DNA of 41,528 nt from a virus, in IMG/VR virus record IMGVR_UViG_3300044796_000433, positions 1 through 41,528 of that record; one strand, given 5' to 3'. The notes under the pieces are model-generated. The model made no database searches. It had not been told where the DNA came from and saw nothing but the letters and a program-made list of their open reading frames with translations. The translations under genes and the position numbers were made by a program. Below, piece after piece: positions 15,434 to 23,477 of the stretch; the stretch's first letter is position 1, and the number at the start of each line of letters is the position of its first letter.

Positions 15434-15865
15434 TTAGTTCGCGAAGGTTCCGTTCGGTTCCACGATCATCAGCACCTCGATGATGTCGCCCGCCGCGCTG
15501 GTCCCGGGTGTCAGCTTGATCCCCAGCGACCGCACATTGCTCCCCGAGCTCGTCGCCACCTGGCCGGCCGACCCCGTGGGAATCACCCGCGCCCCGTAGG
15601 CGATGGCGCCGCTGGCGATGAATTTCATGGTGTCGCCAAACAAGTACACGCTCACCTGGGTGTCGAGCGGTTGGACTTTGCCCCAGCACACGCCGATGGC
15701 CGGGCTGGAGTCCGATCCCGTCCAGAGTTGCACCGTGGGCTCCTGGTTCGGGGCTGTTCCCGTGGCGGCGCCCAGGGCCACCACGCAATATTCTTTGCCG
15801 GTCAGGGCGTTGGCCACCGTCTCGGCGAACGCCTTCCATCTCGATCCGCTATATGATTCGCTCAT
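15434..15865 (-). CDS. Capsid decoration / head-stabilising protein (DUF2190-like)
   Basis: 143 residues, Gly/Ala/Ser/Thr-rich beta protein. TGKEYCVVALGAATGTAPNQ, followed by PAIGVCWG and a GDTMKFIASGAIAYGARVIP segment, resembles DUF2190-type decoration proteins, which bind the capsid lattice after expansion. It lies between the protease/scaffold and capsid genes, the usual place. It is preceded by a stable hairpin and an A7 tract. Confidence 0.65.
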   Translation of the reverse strand: MSESYSGSRWKAFAETVANALTGKEYCVVALGAATGTAPNQEPTVQLWTGSDSSPAIGVCWGKVQPLDTQVSVYLFGDTMKFIASGAIAYGARVIPTGSAGQVATSSGSNVRSLGIKLTPGTSAAGDIIEVLMIVEPNGTFAN

Positions 15866-15885
15866 CTATTGTTTTTTTGTTGTGG

Positions 15886-15905
15886 GCCGCGCGAGGGCGC
15901 GCGGC
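15886..15905. repeat. GC-rich hairpin (family G-like) upstream of the decoration gene
   Basis: GCCGCGCG, AGGG loop, CGCGCGGC. On the minus strand it is followed by ACAACAAAAAAACAATAG and then ATG. The layout matches the hairpin at 14382. Confidence 0.6.
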
Positions 15906-15933
15906 GTTGTTGATATTGGCCCTTCGCGCCGAC

Positions 15934-16449
15934 TTACAGCGCCTCGACGTAATCGAGGTAGAGCTCGGGCTCGGTCTTGGCCAGTTTGCCCATGCAATCC
16001 GCCACGGCCTCGCCGGTCTTGATCGCCCGCTCCTTCGCCCTCACGACGAAGGGATGGTTGTCGCCCTTGGCGCCGTGGGTCGTCTGGTGTCCCTCCGCTC
16101 CGGTCTCGCGCGTCACGGTCGCCAGGGCCGCGCTCGCCGGCATCGCCTCGAGCAACTCGGCCGCGCCGGGATCGGCGATGATCTGGTCGACCCACTTCGC
16201 GCGAAGCGCCGTGTTTTTGGCCGGTAATTTCCCGGCCCGCACGGCTGTGTCCACCGCCGCCTCGGCCGCGCCCCGCGCCTGCTTGGCTTTCACCGCCTCG
16301 TTCTCGGCCTTGAGCCGCTCGTTCTCGGTCTGGAGGCGCAAGACCTCCGTTTGGGTGGTCGCGCTCGCGGCTTTCGCCTGCAACGCGCCGTTTTCGCCCT
16401 TGAGCCGGGCGTTCTCCGCCTGCAAATCCGCGATTTCTTTCTCGGTCAT
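15934..16449 (-). CDS. Possible internally initiated scaffold protein (gpZ-like)
   Basis: An in-frame ATG at 16449 (residue 191 of the protease, MTEKEIADLQAENARL) would give a 171-residue scaffold alone. In Mu, scaffold Z is made from an internal start within I, and the coiled coil begins here exactly. There is no strong Shine-Dalgarno sequence, so this is inference by analogy. Confidence 0.4.
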   Translation of the reverse strand: MTEKEIADLQAENARLKGENGALQAKAASATTQTEVLRLQTENERLKAENEAVKAKQARGAAEAAVDTAVRAGKLPAKNTALRAKWVDQIIADPGAAELLEAMPASAALATVTRETGAEGHQTTHGAKGDNHPFVVRAKERAIKTGEAVADCMGKLAKTEPELYLDYVEAL

Positions 16450-17019
16450 AACTGCGTTTTTGTTGATGTGGTTGTTACCCTGTTTTGCCATGAGCGGGCT
16501 GATTGCCTGAAACGCGGGAGCGTTCACCAAGCCGCCCATGTTGACTGGCGCTCCCGTTACCCGCCCGGCCTTCGGAATGAAGTTGGGCGAAAATTTGTCG
16601 TACGATCCTCCGGTCACGGCCTCGCCGCCCGGTTTGGTCCAATCCAGCGAGCACCGCACCCCGCCTTTCACCGGATCCTCGCCCGCCCAAAAGAATTTCG
16701 TGGGCCGGCCGCTCGCCTCGTGATCGAGATGATCGAAATCAAAATAGGGCCGCGGCCCCTTGCCGGCCGTCGCCTTGGCCAGATAGCCCGAGAGACAGGC
16801 TTGCATCGCCTCGGCCGCCGCCGCGTCCACCGTCAGCGTGATATCCACCGCCTCGCCGTCGCTCACGCGCGTCACGCTCACCGTGTGCGTGCCGGGCGGC
16901 ATCCATTGGATATCCGCCGGCGGCGCCTTCCCGGCGAGCAACTCGCCATTGATGGCCCGCGCCTGGTAGATTTCTTCGCCCTCGGTCTCGATCCTGTTCA
17001 TCCTGTTCATCCTGTCCAA
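15934..17019 (-). CDS. Prohead protease with C-terminal scaffold (Mu gpI/gpZ-like)
   Basis: 361 residues. The N-terminal half (IYQARAINGELLAGKAPP, with later PYFDFDHLDHEASGRPTKFF and GSYDKFSPNFIPKAG) matches the Mu I-protein family of head maturation proteases. Residues 192-260 form a coiled coil (ADLQAENARLKGENGALQAK), and the C-terminus is Ala-rich and acidic, as in scaffolds. The first nine residues (MDRMNRMNR) come from mini-repeat B2; starts at 17010 or 17001 are equally possible. It is downstream of the portal gene, and Mu F is missing between them. Confidence 0.75.
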   Translation of the reverse strand: MDRMNRMNRIETEGEEIYQARAINGELLAGKAPPADIQWMPPGTHTVSVTRVSDGEAVDITLTVDAAAAEAMQACLSGYLAKATAGKGPRPYFDFDHLDHEASGRPTKFFWAGEDPVKGGVRCSLDWTKPGGEAVTGGSYDKFSPNFIPKAGRVTGAPVNMGGLVNAPAFQAISPLMAKQGNNHINKNAVMTEKEIADLQAENARLKGENGALQAKAASATTQTEVLRLQTENERLKAENEAVKAKQARGAAEAAVDTAVRAGKLPAKNTALRAKWVDQIIADPGAAELLEAMPASAALATVTRETGAEGHQTTHGAKGDNHPFVVRAKERAIKTGEAVADCMGKLAKTEPELYLDYVEAL

Positions 17020-17020
17020 A
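16991..17020. repeat. Mini-repeat family B, copy 2
   Basis: ATCCTGTTCATCCTGTTCAT then CCTGTCCAAA, in the portal-protease junction. It runs opposite to the gene direction and encodes the protease's first residues. Confidence 0.85.
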
Positions 17021-17028
17021 ACTCGGGT

Positions 17029-18924
17029 TTACTTCTTCTTCCTCGCGTTACGTTTCGCCGCCTGCCGCATTTCCGCCTGGCTAACCCCGTTCACCACGCT
17101 GCTCGCCATGGCGTTCTCGAGAGCCGTCTGGAGATGCCGCGCGTCCAGGTTTCCGAACAGCTCCGGGAAATGCCCCTTGGCCCGTTGCAAGGTGTGGACA
17201 AACTCCGCGTCGGAAATGTTTTGGGTGTCTTGGGCCGCGAAAATGAGATGGGCGAAATACGGCTTGACCCCGCCCAGCCACCGGGCTTGCACGCCCGTGA
17301 GTTTCTCCAGGACATTATCCAGGAGCTTGGCTTGCGCGTCGTCGCCTTCTATTGGAGCCGTGGATTGGCTATTGGCTCCCTTGGCGTTCACCGTTTCCCC
17401 GTCCGCCGGCGTCCCGCCATCCTCGGGCGTCTCGTCCGCCGCGGCTCCGCCCGGCTTCGGCGGTTTCACCGCGGCCGCCCCGGCGCCAGGCGACGACGGC
17501 GCCCCGGAAATCACATCCTCCCCCGCGTCCGGCATCGGGATGCCGGTCGAGTCATAATAAAACCGCCGCGGGATCGGCACGCCGCTTTGCAGCACCGCCT
17601 GAAATTTTTGCACCTTTAACAGCCCGGCTTGGTCGTCCTCCTCCTCGGACACCAGCGACGGCGCCCATTGCGTGTCTCCATAAGCCGCCCGGAGCATCGC
17701 GGGAATAAGCTGGCCATTGACCACCCGCTTGATCACCCCGCCGGCGTCCATAATGACCTCGCCCTTCACGCCCTGGTGAACCTTCCCCAACGCCAAACTC
17801 CCGCCCCCGGATTCGCCGGTATTGGTCGTGAGGGTCTGGCCCATGAACCGAATGTCCACGAGCTGGTCGGCGTATTTCAAAAGCACCATGTGGGCCGAGT
17901 CCCCGGCCGACTTCGCCGATTCCAATATCTCCAGCTTGGTTCCCTCCGGGAAGGCCGCCCAAGCCGACGATCCCATGCACTCCAGCATGTCCGAGAGGGT
18001 GGATTGCAAGCCGCGCCGGCTCGGGTCGTACGTCGCCCAGCGAATCGGTTGCCCGAATGTCTGCGCGAAATTGAGGAACCATTCTTGGGTGAATTGGGTG
18101 GCGATCCACCACCAGGCCAGCTCGCGGAGCAAGGCCCCGCCAATCGGGTGGCCCGATTTCATCTTCACGATCGAGACCAGGAATTTGTCTTTGACCAGGG
18201 GAATCCATTTCCCCACCCCGTCCGACGTGCCCAACGCCGCGTTGGGCAAATTGACAAACCCCGCCTCCGTGGTCGCCAGCATGAGCTGGTTGCTTTGCGG
18301 CGGGTAACCATACATGCGCGGATGCACCCATCGCGTGTATTTGGGCCGCAACACCGCCGGGCCGCCGCTCGGCAGAGGGGCCGTCTCGTAAAAAATCTCC
18401 TGGAGGGCGATCCCTTTGCCCCACGCGTCCAGGATATTATAGAGCGTGCCCTCCCATCCGTCCTGGTCCGTGTCCGGCCGATCCTCCATGCTGAAGAGCG
18501 CCTCCTCGATATAATCCCGCCGCTCTTGCGCCTCCGGAGAGACCTTGTCGCCCCGTTGCGAGTAGGGACGCACCGTCCAGTTCAGCCGGATCGCCGCCCG
18601 CTTCAACTCGTTGCTCTTTTGGGCCAGCCGCGGCCAGGTGCTCTCCATCAGATCGAACAACTGCCACTGGTAAAGCAAAGTCCCGCTTAACGCCCCGCGC
18701 AGAATGTTCTCGATCTTATGCGGCGTGTACCACCGCGTCTCCCCGGCGAGCCAGCGATCCCGCGCCTGGGGAACGATGAACTCCAGTCCCTTTTCCTCGT
18801 CCGTGACTTCGAGCGGCTCGGGCGTGAGACGCGCCGGCGCGCCCGGCAAATTCGGCTGCGTCCGGTTGGGTGGAGTCGAGGGCGTCACCTCGCGAACAGG
18901 GGCCGTGGGAGGTTGGGCGAACAT
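17029..18924 (-). CDS. Portal protein (DUF935, Mu gp29-like)
   Basis: 631 residues. After a Pro-rich N-terminus comes WYTPHKIENILRGALSG and a LMESTWPRLAQKSNELKRAA segment, then LQEIFYE and VKMKSGHPIGGALLRELAWW, typical of the DUF935 portal family that forms the dodecameric DNA channel. Residues after about 480 are an Ala/Pro/Gly/Asp linker and a C-terminal domain (NVLEKLTGVQARWLGG, later SDAEFVHTLQRAKGHFPELF) that resembles the extension seen in Mu-like portals. It is encoded after the terminase and before the protease. Confidence 0.8.
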   Translation of the reverse strand: MFAQPPTAPVREVTPSTPPNRTQPNLPGAPARLTPEPLEVTDEEKGLEFIVPQARDRWLAGETRWYTPHKIENILRGALSGTLLYQWQLFDLMESTWPRLAQKSNELKRAAIRLNWTVRPYSQRGDKVSPEAQERRDYIEEALFSMEDRPDTDQDGWEGTLYNILDAWGKGIALQEIFYETAPLPSGGPAVLRPKYTRWVHPRMYGYPPQSNQLMLATTEAGFVNLPNAALGTSDGVGKWIPLVKDKFLVSIVKMKSGHPIGGALLRELAWWWIATQFTQEWFLNFAQTFGQPIRWATYDPSRRGLQSTLSDMLECMGSSAWAAFPEGTKLEILESAKSAGDSAHMVLLKYADQLVDIRFMGQTLTTNTGESGGGSLALGKVHQGVKGEVIMDAGGVIKRVVNGQLIPAMLRAAYGDTQWAPSLVSEEEDDQAGLLKVQKFQAVLQSGVPIPRRFYYDSTGIPMPDAGEDVISGAPSSPGAGAAAVKPPKPGGAAADETPEDGGTPADGETVNAKGANSQSTAPIEGDDAQAKLLDNVLEKLTGVQARWLGGVKPYFAHLIFAAQDTQNISDAEFVHTLQRAKGHFPELFGNLDARHLQTALENAMASSVVNGVSQAEMRQAAKRNARKKK

Positions 18925-19219
18925 CAGCTAACCCTCCCCGTCCGCGGGCCGCTTCCCCCGGCGCGGCGTCCGCCAGGCCAAACCGACCCCGAAAAAATTT
19001 CCCGCCCAAGCGCCAGAATGCCCGGAAACAGCCCGCGGTTTGGCGCGAAATTGCCGGAGGAGGGGGGCCGCGGTGTTGATACCCCCCAAATCGTCCTGGG
19101 GCATTTTAGAGCGTTTTGTCCAAAACGCCCCCGGAGAGGGCCTGCCAGTCCGGCTCGGACCTCGGGCACAGCAATACCGCAAACCGACCGGGTAAGACCG
19201 TTTCTCAGGCGCCTTAGTC
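18925..19219. other. Spacer between terminase and portal genes
   Basis: No convincing gene. It contains a perfect hairpin GCGTTTTG-TC-CAAAACGC (19111-19128) and mini-repeat F1. A weak minus-strand frame starts MPQDDLGGINTAAPLLRQF near 19105 (about 58 residues) and runs to 18928, but it has no recognisable feature and may be chance. Confidence 0.5.
19131..19174. repeat. Mini-repeat family F (CCTGCCAGTCCGGCTCGGAC type), copy 1
   Basis: A GGAGAGGG leader, then CCTGCCAGTCCGGCTCGGAC and CTCGGGCACAGCAA, nearly identical over 40 bases to the copy at 33928. Confidence 0.85.
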
Positions 19220-21043
19220 TCACGCTTCCTCCTTCATAATTCGCGGCAGCCACCGCGGCGTAAAAACCCTCCCGCCACCCGACCGTTGCCCCCCAATAAT
19301 GATCCCGCTCGCGTCCGTGATAGCCCCGTTCCCCGGCTCGCCGGCCGCCCGCACAGAGAGGGCGAGGGCCGTGCAACGGTCGCTGTGCCCGTCCGGACCC
19401 CGTGGCGCCCAATAGTTATACTCCCCGTTTTTGACAATCTGTTGCATCGCGTGGAGGTCTTCCCGGATTTCCACCGACACCGGGATCCGCAACTTGCACG
19501 GCGCCTCGAACTTCCGGCGGAGCAGGGGAAACAACTCCCGCTTGCTCCCCGCCGTGAAAGTAAAACACTCCACCTTGCCGAACTTGTGCTCCTTGGGGGA
19601 GAACTCGCCAAACTCCTTCACCGCGTAATCCCCGAAGCCAATCCCCGGTCCCGTGTAATCCAGACAGATTCGCCCGGCCGCCTCCATGAAGGGCCGCAGT
19701 ATGTCCATCTGGTCCGGCGTGCTCGTCGCCTTGATGACAATCACTCCCCGCGTCCAGAGCACATCCCCCAGCCGCTCCAATATCCAGCACACCGTGGGAT
19801 CGCTCGTCCGGCCAAAGTCGATGCCTAGATAGAGCTGCGTCGCCGTCGTGAAAATCCGGTCCCACACCTCGCTCGCCTCAATCGACTCCGCCAGGGCGAT
19901 CATCTCGTAGGGGAGCAACACATTGGACGTGTCCAGGAATTCGCACTCGTATTCCTGGGCCCAGCCTTCCGCGTCGTCCAAGCCCTCCTTCAGCTCCTCG
20001 ATATCCAGGGCAAGGCCCATCCGGATCGCGTCGTGGATCGTCACCTTGTGCCGCGCCCACTTGATCTTCTTGTCCTCGTGCTCCCAGAGCGCGCAGAACT
20101 TGTTCCCGCGCCCGTTGGGCGTGCTGACAATACGGAGGGCCTTCCGGCCCTTGAGCGGGTTCGTAATCGTGGGGTAAATCGCCCGCCAGATTTCGTCCGG
20201 CCGCTCGTGAAAAGCGAATTCGTCCAGAATGAGATTGCTCGAGTAACCGCGGGCCGTCGCCGGGTTCGCCGGGATGCCGAGTATCCTCGACCCGTTTGGG
20301 AACGTGATCTGCGCGCTCTTCACCAGGGCCTGGCTGCGCGCGCGCTCCTCCGCGTAATCCGCGATCTGCGAGCCGAACGCCTCGGTCCATTGCTTGGCTT
20401 TCTCCATCCACTCCATCACCTGGCGCTCGCCCGCGCTCAGCACCGTCCAGTCATTGCGCGGTTGCGTCAGCGCGCTCCGCACCGCCTCGCACGCCGTCCC
20501 GAACGATTTGCCGGTCTGCCGCGACCAAACCCCGATCTTAAATCTCGACTCGTCCCGAACCCAGTCCACCTGGTAAGGCAGCAAAATCGAAAGCGGGCTC
20601 TCTTTGCTCGGCACAAAGATGGAAATGGCGGGAGCCGCGGCCGCTGCACCGGCCGCGCTCCCGCCTGTTTTATCCATTGCCTCTATGGTTGCCTCTTTGA
20701 CCGCGGATGGGGCGTTATCTCCGGCTCCGCCAGCCGCCAGGCTATCCGTGGCGCCGCGCGTTGTAGCGCCCAACGTCGCGCCGCCAGTCCCGGCGTTCCC
20801 CGCGCGTCCCGACGCGCCTCGGCCCGCCTCGCCATCGACTCGACCATTCCCCTCGCTAGAAATCTCGGAGCCGCCTCCTGGGACCGCTGGCATCTTTGCC
20901 GGCGAGTTTCCCATCCCTCGGGCGGCGGCCCCATTGCCGCCGCCCTTCCGTCCCTCGCCCGAATGGGGGCTCTCTGGCGTCCCAGAGATTTTGGCCCCCC
21001 CATTGGCCCTCGCGCTCTTCCTTTTGTTGTTAGACTGTTTCAC
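19220..21043 (-). CDS. Terminase large subunit (Mu gp28-like)
   Basis: About 607 residues from the GTG at 21043; alternative starts are the ATGs at 20914 and 20677 (564 and 485 residues). Walker A is SRQTGKS in KIGVWSRQTGKSFG (about residue 175 from the GTG). Walker B is NLILDEFAFHE. The nuclease begins with YLGIDFGRTSDPTVC. This is the ATPase-nuclease motor that packages DNA. The first 120 or so residues are Gly/Ala/Ser-rich and read through mini-repeat E2 (SPAKMPAVPGG), so the extension may not be ancestral. The frame is open further upstream, but that part overlaps the gp27-like gene and is not coding. Confidence 0.8.
   Translation of the reverse strand: MKQSNNKRKSARANGGAKISGTPESPHSGEGRKGGGNGAAARGMGNSPAKMPAVPGGGSEISSEGNGRVDGEAGRGASGRAGNAGTGGATLGATTRGATDSLAAGGAGDNAPSAVKEATIEAMDKTGGSAAGAAAAAPAISIFVPSKESPLSILLPYQVDWVRDESRFKIGVWSRQTGKSFGTACEAVRSALTQPRNDWTVLSAGERQVMEWMEKAKQWTEAFGSQIADYAEERARSQALVKSAQITFPNGSRILGIPANPATARGYSSNLILDEFAFHERPDEIWRAIYPTITNPLKGRKALRIVSTPNGRGNKFCALWEHEDKKIKWARHKVTIHDAIRMGLALDIEELKEGLDDAEGWAQEYECEFLDTSNVLLPYEMIALAESIEASEVWDRIFTTATQLYLGIDFGRTSDPTVCWILERLGDVLWTRGVIVIKATSTPDQMDILRPFMEAAGRICLDYTGPGIGFGDYAVKEFGEFSPKEHKFGKVECFTFTAGSKRELFPLLRRKFEAPCKLRIPVSVEIREDLHAMQQIVKNGEYNYWAPRGPDGHSDRCTALALSVRAAGEPGNGAITDASGIIIGGQRSGGGRVFTPRWLPRIMKEEA
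20876..20909. repeat. Hairpin mini-repeat family E, copy 2
   Basis: CCTGGGACCGCTGGCATCTT then TGCCGGCGAG, within the open N-terminal extension of the terminase gene. Confidence 0.85.
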
Positions 21044-21045
21044 TA

Positions 21046-21079
21046 TCTGTGAAAATCTGTGAAATCTGTGGTTAAACTC
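21046..21079. repeat. Mini-repeat family D (CTGTGAAA / CTGTGGTTAAA), copy 1
   Basis: Tandem ATCTGTGAAA, ATCTGTGAA, ATCTGTGGTTAAACTCC, occupying the spacer between the gp27-like stop and the terminase GTG. Confidence 0.8.
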
Positions 21080-21084
21080 CCCAG

Positions 21085-21639
21085 TCAGTTCCCCAGCCCA
21101 AAAATCTCCTTCATCCGCCGTTGCCGCTCCTCGGCCGTCAGTGTCGCGTCCTTCGTCACCGCCTCCGCCTGGTCCGCGATCTTGGCCCGTTGCTCCAGCA
21201 ACTTGATCCGCCGGTCGTTCAGCTTTTGGTCGGCCCGCTTGAGCAAAATCCTCGCCGCCGCCGTCCGCCCGCTCGCGTCCTCGCGCGCCAGCGTTTTCTC
21301 GATCACTTCCTGCCCGATCAACGCCACGGCCGTGTCGAGCGTTCCCTCCGCCTGGTCCGCCAGAATCCCCGGGTTCTCCGAGAACTTCTTGCGCACGGCC
21401 TCCATCATCTTGGCCGTCGCCTCGATATTGTTGAGCGTCGCCTCCATCCGCCGCCGCTCCCGTATCTTGGAGAGCGTGTTGATGCTCGGCTTGTCCCCGT
21501 CCCTCGGGCCCGGACCCCATGACGGCGCCGCCTCGCGCATCTCCTCGAGAGACACACCACGCGAGTCCAAGAGCGCATAGAGCCGCTCCCGCTGCTCCTC
21601 GGAGAGCGAATCCTCGTAAGAATCTGATCGCGTGCTCAT
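21085..21639 (-). CDS. Terminase small subunit-like protein (Mu gp27, DUF3486)
   Basis: 184 residues, highly charged and helical. It has a short N-terminal helical domain (SLSEEQRERLYALLDSRGVS) and then a long helix-rich body with RERRRMEATLNNIEATAKMM and AARILLKRADQKLNDRRIKL. It lies immediately upstream of the terminase large subunit and ends KEIFGLGN. The size and position fit Mu gp27/DUF3486, thought to act with gp28 in DNA recognition. Confidence 0.65.
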   Translation of the reverse strand: MSTRSDSYEDSLSEEQRERLYALLDSRGVSLEEMREAAPSWGPGPRDGDKPSINTLSKIRERRRMEATLNNIEATAKMMEAVRKKFSENPGILADQAEGTLDTAVALIGQEVIEKTLAREDASGRTAAARILLKRADQKLNDRRIKLLEQRAKIADQAEAVTKDATLTAEERQRRMKEIFGLGN

Positions 21640-21915
21640 TCATCCAAGATTCCGGGTCTCGACTTCCTTCAACCCCGTCGCCGTCAGTTTCACCAGGACA
21701 AGCCCCGGCGCCGTCGCGCTCCGCTCCGTCCCCACAAATCCATAAGTGGTGAGAGCGTCGATATTCTCGCCCACTGTCTGGTCGCTGTACTCGTAGCCCA
21801 TAGACCGGACCGACATGCACACCGTCCGCGCCGTCGCCCCGCCCTTGGGCGACCGCGCCAGCACCGAGAGAATCCCGTCCCGCAAAAGCTGGCTCTGTTC
21901 AGGAGTGAGAGTCAT
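21640..21915 (-). CDS. Small winged-helix-like protein (Mu gp26 position)
   Basis: 91 residues, starting MTLTPEQSQLLRDGILSVLA. The pattern RTVCMSVRSMGYEYSDQTVG, then ALTTYGFVGTE and LTATGLKEVE, looks like a winged helix: helix, helix, recognition helix, beta hairpin. Its stop lies next to the gp27-like ATG, and its start overlaps the gp25-like stop by 4 bases. It may be a DNA-binding adaptor for packaging or a regulator; the assignment is by position. Confidence 0.5.
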   Translation of the reverse strand: MTLTPEQSQLLRDGILSVLARSPKGGATARTVCMSVRSMGYEYSDQTVGENIDALTTYGFVGTERSATAPGLVLVKLTATGLKEVETRNLG

Positions 21916-22397
21916 GATGCGCGCCCCTTTTCCGCCAAGTGTTGCTGTTGCTGGTCCAACCGGACTAAATACTGGTTCAGCAAGGTGAGTTGCGCGGCCA
22001 GCCCGCTCGTCGCTTTGCTCTCCACGTCGATCCGTTCATGAACCTTGCCGATGTCCAGGCCGAGCTCGCGCCGCAACGATTCCAGCGAATCCTGCACTCG
22101 CTGCCGCCGCGTCTCGCCGTTCTCCACAATGCGATCCCCCAGCCGCCGCAAGTCCCCGTCCAAATCCGCCACCCGCTTTGTCAGGTTCTCGAGATCCTTC
22201 TTTGAGGCGAATTCCGTCTGATGCCGAATCGTGAGCGGGTCCGGCAGGATGGTCGCCTCCACACGGTCTTTCCTCACCCCCCGCCAGATCGTCACCAGCC
22301 CCACGCCCAATGCCACCGCAAAGGCCAGCAACCCAAAGAGCTGAACCATCAAGCTCGCGCTGGAGGGCGGTATCGTGCTCGGAAGATCGGCAAACAT
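21912..22397 (-). CDS. Membrane-anchored coiled-coil protein (Mu gp25, DUF2730-like)
   Basis: 161 residues: a transmembrane segment at about 17-38 (MVQLFGLLAFAVALGVGLVT), a short basic stretch, then a long helix (KKDLENLTKRVADLDGDLRR and onward to QQQQHLAEKG). This build matches DUF2730, the Mu gp25 family, whose role is unknown. An inner-membrane spanin subunit would have the same layout (N-terminal anchor, periplasmic coiled coil), and the lipoprotein encoded at 23478 could be its outer-membrane partner. Translation overlaps the downstream gene by 4 bases. Confidence 0.55.
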   Translation of the reverse strand: MFADLPSTIPPSSASLMVQLFGLLAFAVALGVGLVTIWRGVRKDRVEATILPDPLTIRHQTEFASKKDLENLTKRVADLDGDLRRLGDRIVENGETRRQRVQDSLESLRRELGLDIGKVHERIDVESKATSGLAAQLTLLNQYLVRLDQQQQHLAEKGRAS

Positions 22398-22421
22398 CAG
22401 TTGTTCAGGGGTGTTATTAGT

Positions 22422-22480
22422 CGCGCTAGCGTCTTGGAGTGCGGTCGCGAAGTGAAACGAAGCTACCGCTTTCCTCGCGT
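22422..22480. repeat. Mini-repeat family H (AGCGTCTTGGAGTGCGGT ... ACCGCTTTC), copy 1
   Basis: GCTAGCGTCTTGGAGTGCGG, then a GAAGTGAAACGAAGC core and ACCGCTTTC. It fills the gap between the 87-residue gene and the gp25-like gene. Confidence 0.85.
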
Positions 22481-22482
22481 CG

Positions 22483-22746
22483 TTATGCGCCCGCGGCCAC
22501 CGGAGGAATCGCCGCCAGCTCGAAATTCACGTAATACTTCTCTCCGGGAACGAACTTCCCGATCAACGCCGGGTTGTTCACATACATCGTGAGGCTCGCG
22601 GACGGCGTGTATTTCGAATAGGTGTTGTCCTCGTCAATCCCGTCCGCCGTTTTTCCGCTCCCGCACACAGCCATAAAATTCAGCGTCTCTCCGTGCTCGG
22701 TCTTGGTGACACTCTCCAACTTCAACTTCGCCCTCATATTCGCCAT
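22483..22746 (-). CDS. Conserved small phage protein, unknown function
   Basis: 87 residues from the ATG at 22746, which has a good AAAGGA site 8 bases upstream. MRAKLKLESVTKTEHGETLN, followed by GIDEDNTYSKYTPSASL and VPGEKYYVNFE, belongs to a small family I have seen in many phages near packaging or lysis genes (pattern DxEDNTxxxxSP...GxxYxxxF). It is probably a compact beta protein. The function is not known. Confidence 0.6.
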   Translation of the reverse strand: MANMRAKLKLESVTKTEHGETLNFMAVCGSGKTADGIDEDNTYSKYTPSASLTMYVNNPALIGKFVPGEKYYVNFELAAIPPVAAGA

Positions 22747-22765
22747 ACTCAGATCCTTTCGTTTG

Positions 22766-22797
22766 CCGTGTAAGCCGCGTCCCCCGACGCGGCGTCT
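22766..22797. repeat. Hairpin mini-repeat family G (CCGCGTCCCCC.ACGCGGCG), copy 1
   Basis: CCGCGTCCCCCGACGCGGCG, just upstream of the Shine-Dalgarno sequence of the 87-residue gene on the minus strand. Confidence 0.8.
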
Positions 22798-23405
22798 CAG
22801 TTTCCCCGCCCCATCTTCAACGCCGCCCGGCACGCCGCGTAGATCGCCGCCAGGGCCGCCCCCGTCACCGTGCTCGTGCCGTCCACCGCGTGGCCCGTCG
22901 CCACCGCGATCAGCGGACCGGCCCCCGCCACCGCGCACAGCCAAAACTCGCTCGTCTTAAGCCCGTCCTTGATCTGGGCCGCCCTGGCATCCGACACCGT
23001 CTTGCGCAAATCCACCCCCGCCTCGCCCAGCAGCGGCAGCACCCCGAGAGCCCCTTTGGCCCGGTAAGCCGCCACCAACCGCCGGCCCAGCTCGATATCC
23101 GCCGCCGCGTCCGCCTCCAGCGCCGCCACCGCCCCCAGTTGCGTCTCCGCCTTGGGGTTTCCCCCTTTTTCATAATTCATAATTCCTCCCTCATAATTAT
23201 TTGCGGGAGCTCCGGCGGGCGCGGTTGCCGCGGGCCGCGCGATCCCGCTCGCCGCCCCGCTCGGAGTCGTTGTGGTGGGAATTGGGGAAGAACCAAGCCC
23301 TTGGGAAGGCCCCGCGATTTGGCCGCTGCCAATCGCCGGGGCCGGGCTGGCCGCGCCGCCGGAGGTCTCACTTCCGCCGGTCGCTGATGTCATCACTTCG
23401 CTCAT
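22797..23405 (-). CDS. Holin-like membrane protein with an Ala/Gly/Ser-rich N-terminus
   Basis: 202 residues. Residues 1-80 are low complexity (Ala, Gly, Ser, Pro) and include NNYEGGIMNYEKGG, the translation of mini-repeat C3. Residues 85-150 are soluble and helical. The last 50 residues hold two hydrophobic segments (about 153-170 and 178-194) separated by HAVDGTST and end in KMGRGN. TSEFWLCAVAGAG, followed by a short turn and ALAAIYAACRAALK, resembles phage holins of the TSEFW type. It would permeabilise the inner membrane. It lies second in the late operon, after the lipoprotein gene. Confidence 0.5.
   Translation of the reverse strand: MSEVMTSATGGSETSGGAASPAPAIGSGQIAGPSQGLGSSPIPTTTTPSGAASGIARPAATAPAGAPANNYEGGIMNYEKGGNPKAETQLGAVAALEADAAADIELGRRLVAAYRAKGALGVLPLLGEAGVDLRKTVSDARAAQIKDGLKTSEFWLCAVAGAGPLIAVATGHAVDGTSTVTGAALAAIYAACRAALKMGRGN
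23171..23200. repeat. Mini-repeat family C, copy 3 (inside a gene)
   Basis: CATAATTCATAATTCCTCCC then TCATAATTAT, read in frame in the holin-like gene at about residues 68-80. Confidence 0.85.
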
Positions 23406-23429
23406 CGCGCTGGATTTTCTTTCGGGTCT

Positions 23430-23460
23430 TGTAGTCCGCGTGCCCCCACGCGGCGCCTTG
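23430..23460. repeat. Hairpin mini-repeat family G, copy 2
   Basis: CCGCGTGCCCCCACGCGGCG, in the gap between the lipoprotein gene's stop and the holin-like start. Confidence 0.8.
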
Positions 23461-23477
23461 GGTTTTCGGGTTGTTAA

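Noticed and set aside
18928-19182. 84-residue minus-strand frame in the terminase-portal gap
   Set aside because: It begins inside repeat F1 and has no family character; a 58-residue version is mentioned only as a weak possibility.
21085-21820. N-terminal extension of the terminase frame up to 21820
   Set aside because: It overlaps the gp27-like gene in another frame and is Gly/Asp/Arg-rich nonsense; the terminase start is placed at or below 21043.
23171-23200. Start codon for a shorter holin-like protein inside repeat C3
   Set aside because: The ATG at about residue 75 is supplied by the repeat; the upstream frame is open with a normal start, although a shorter product cannot be excluded.
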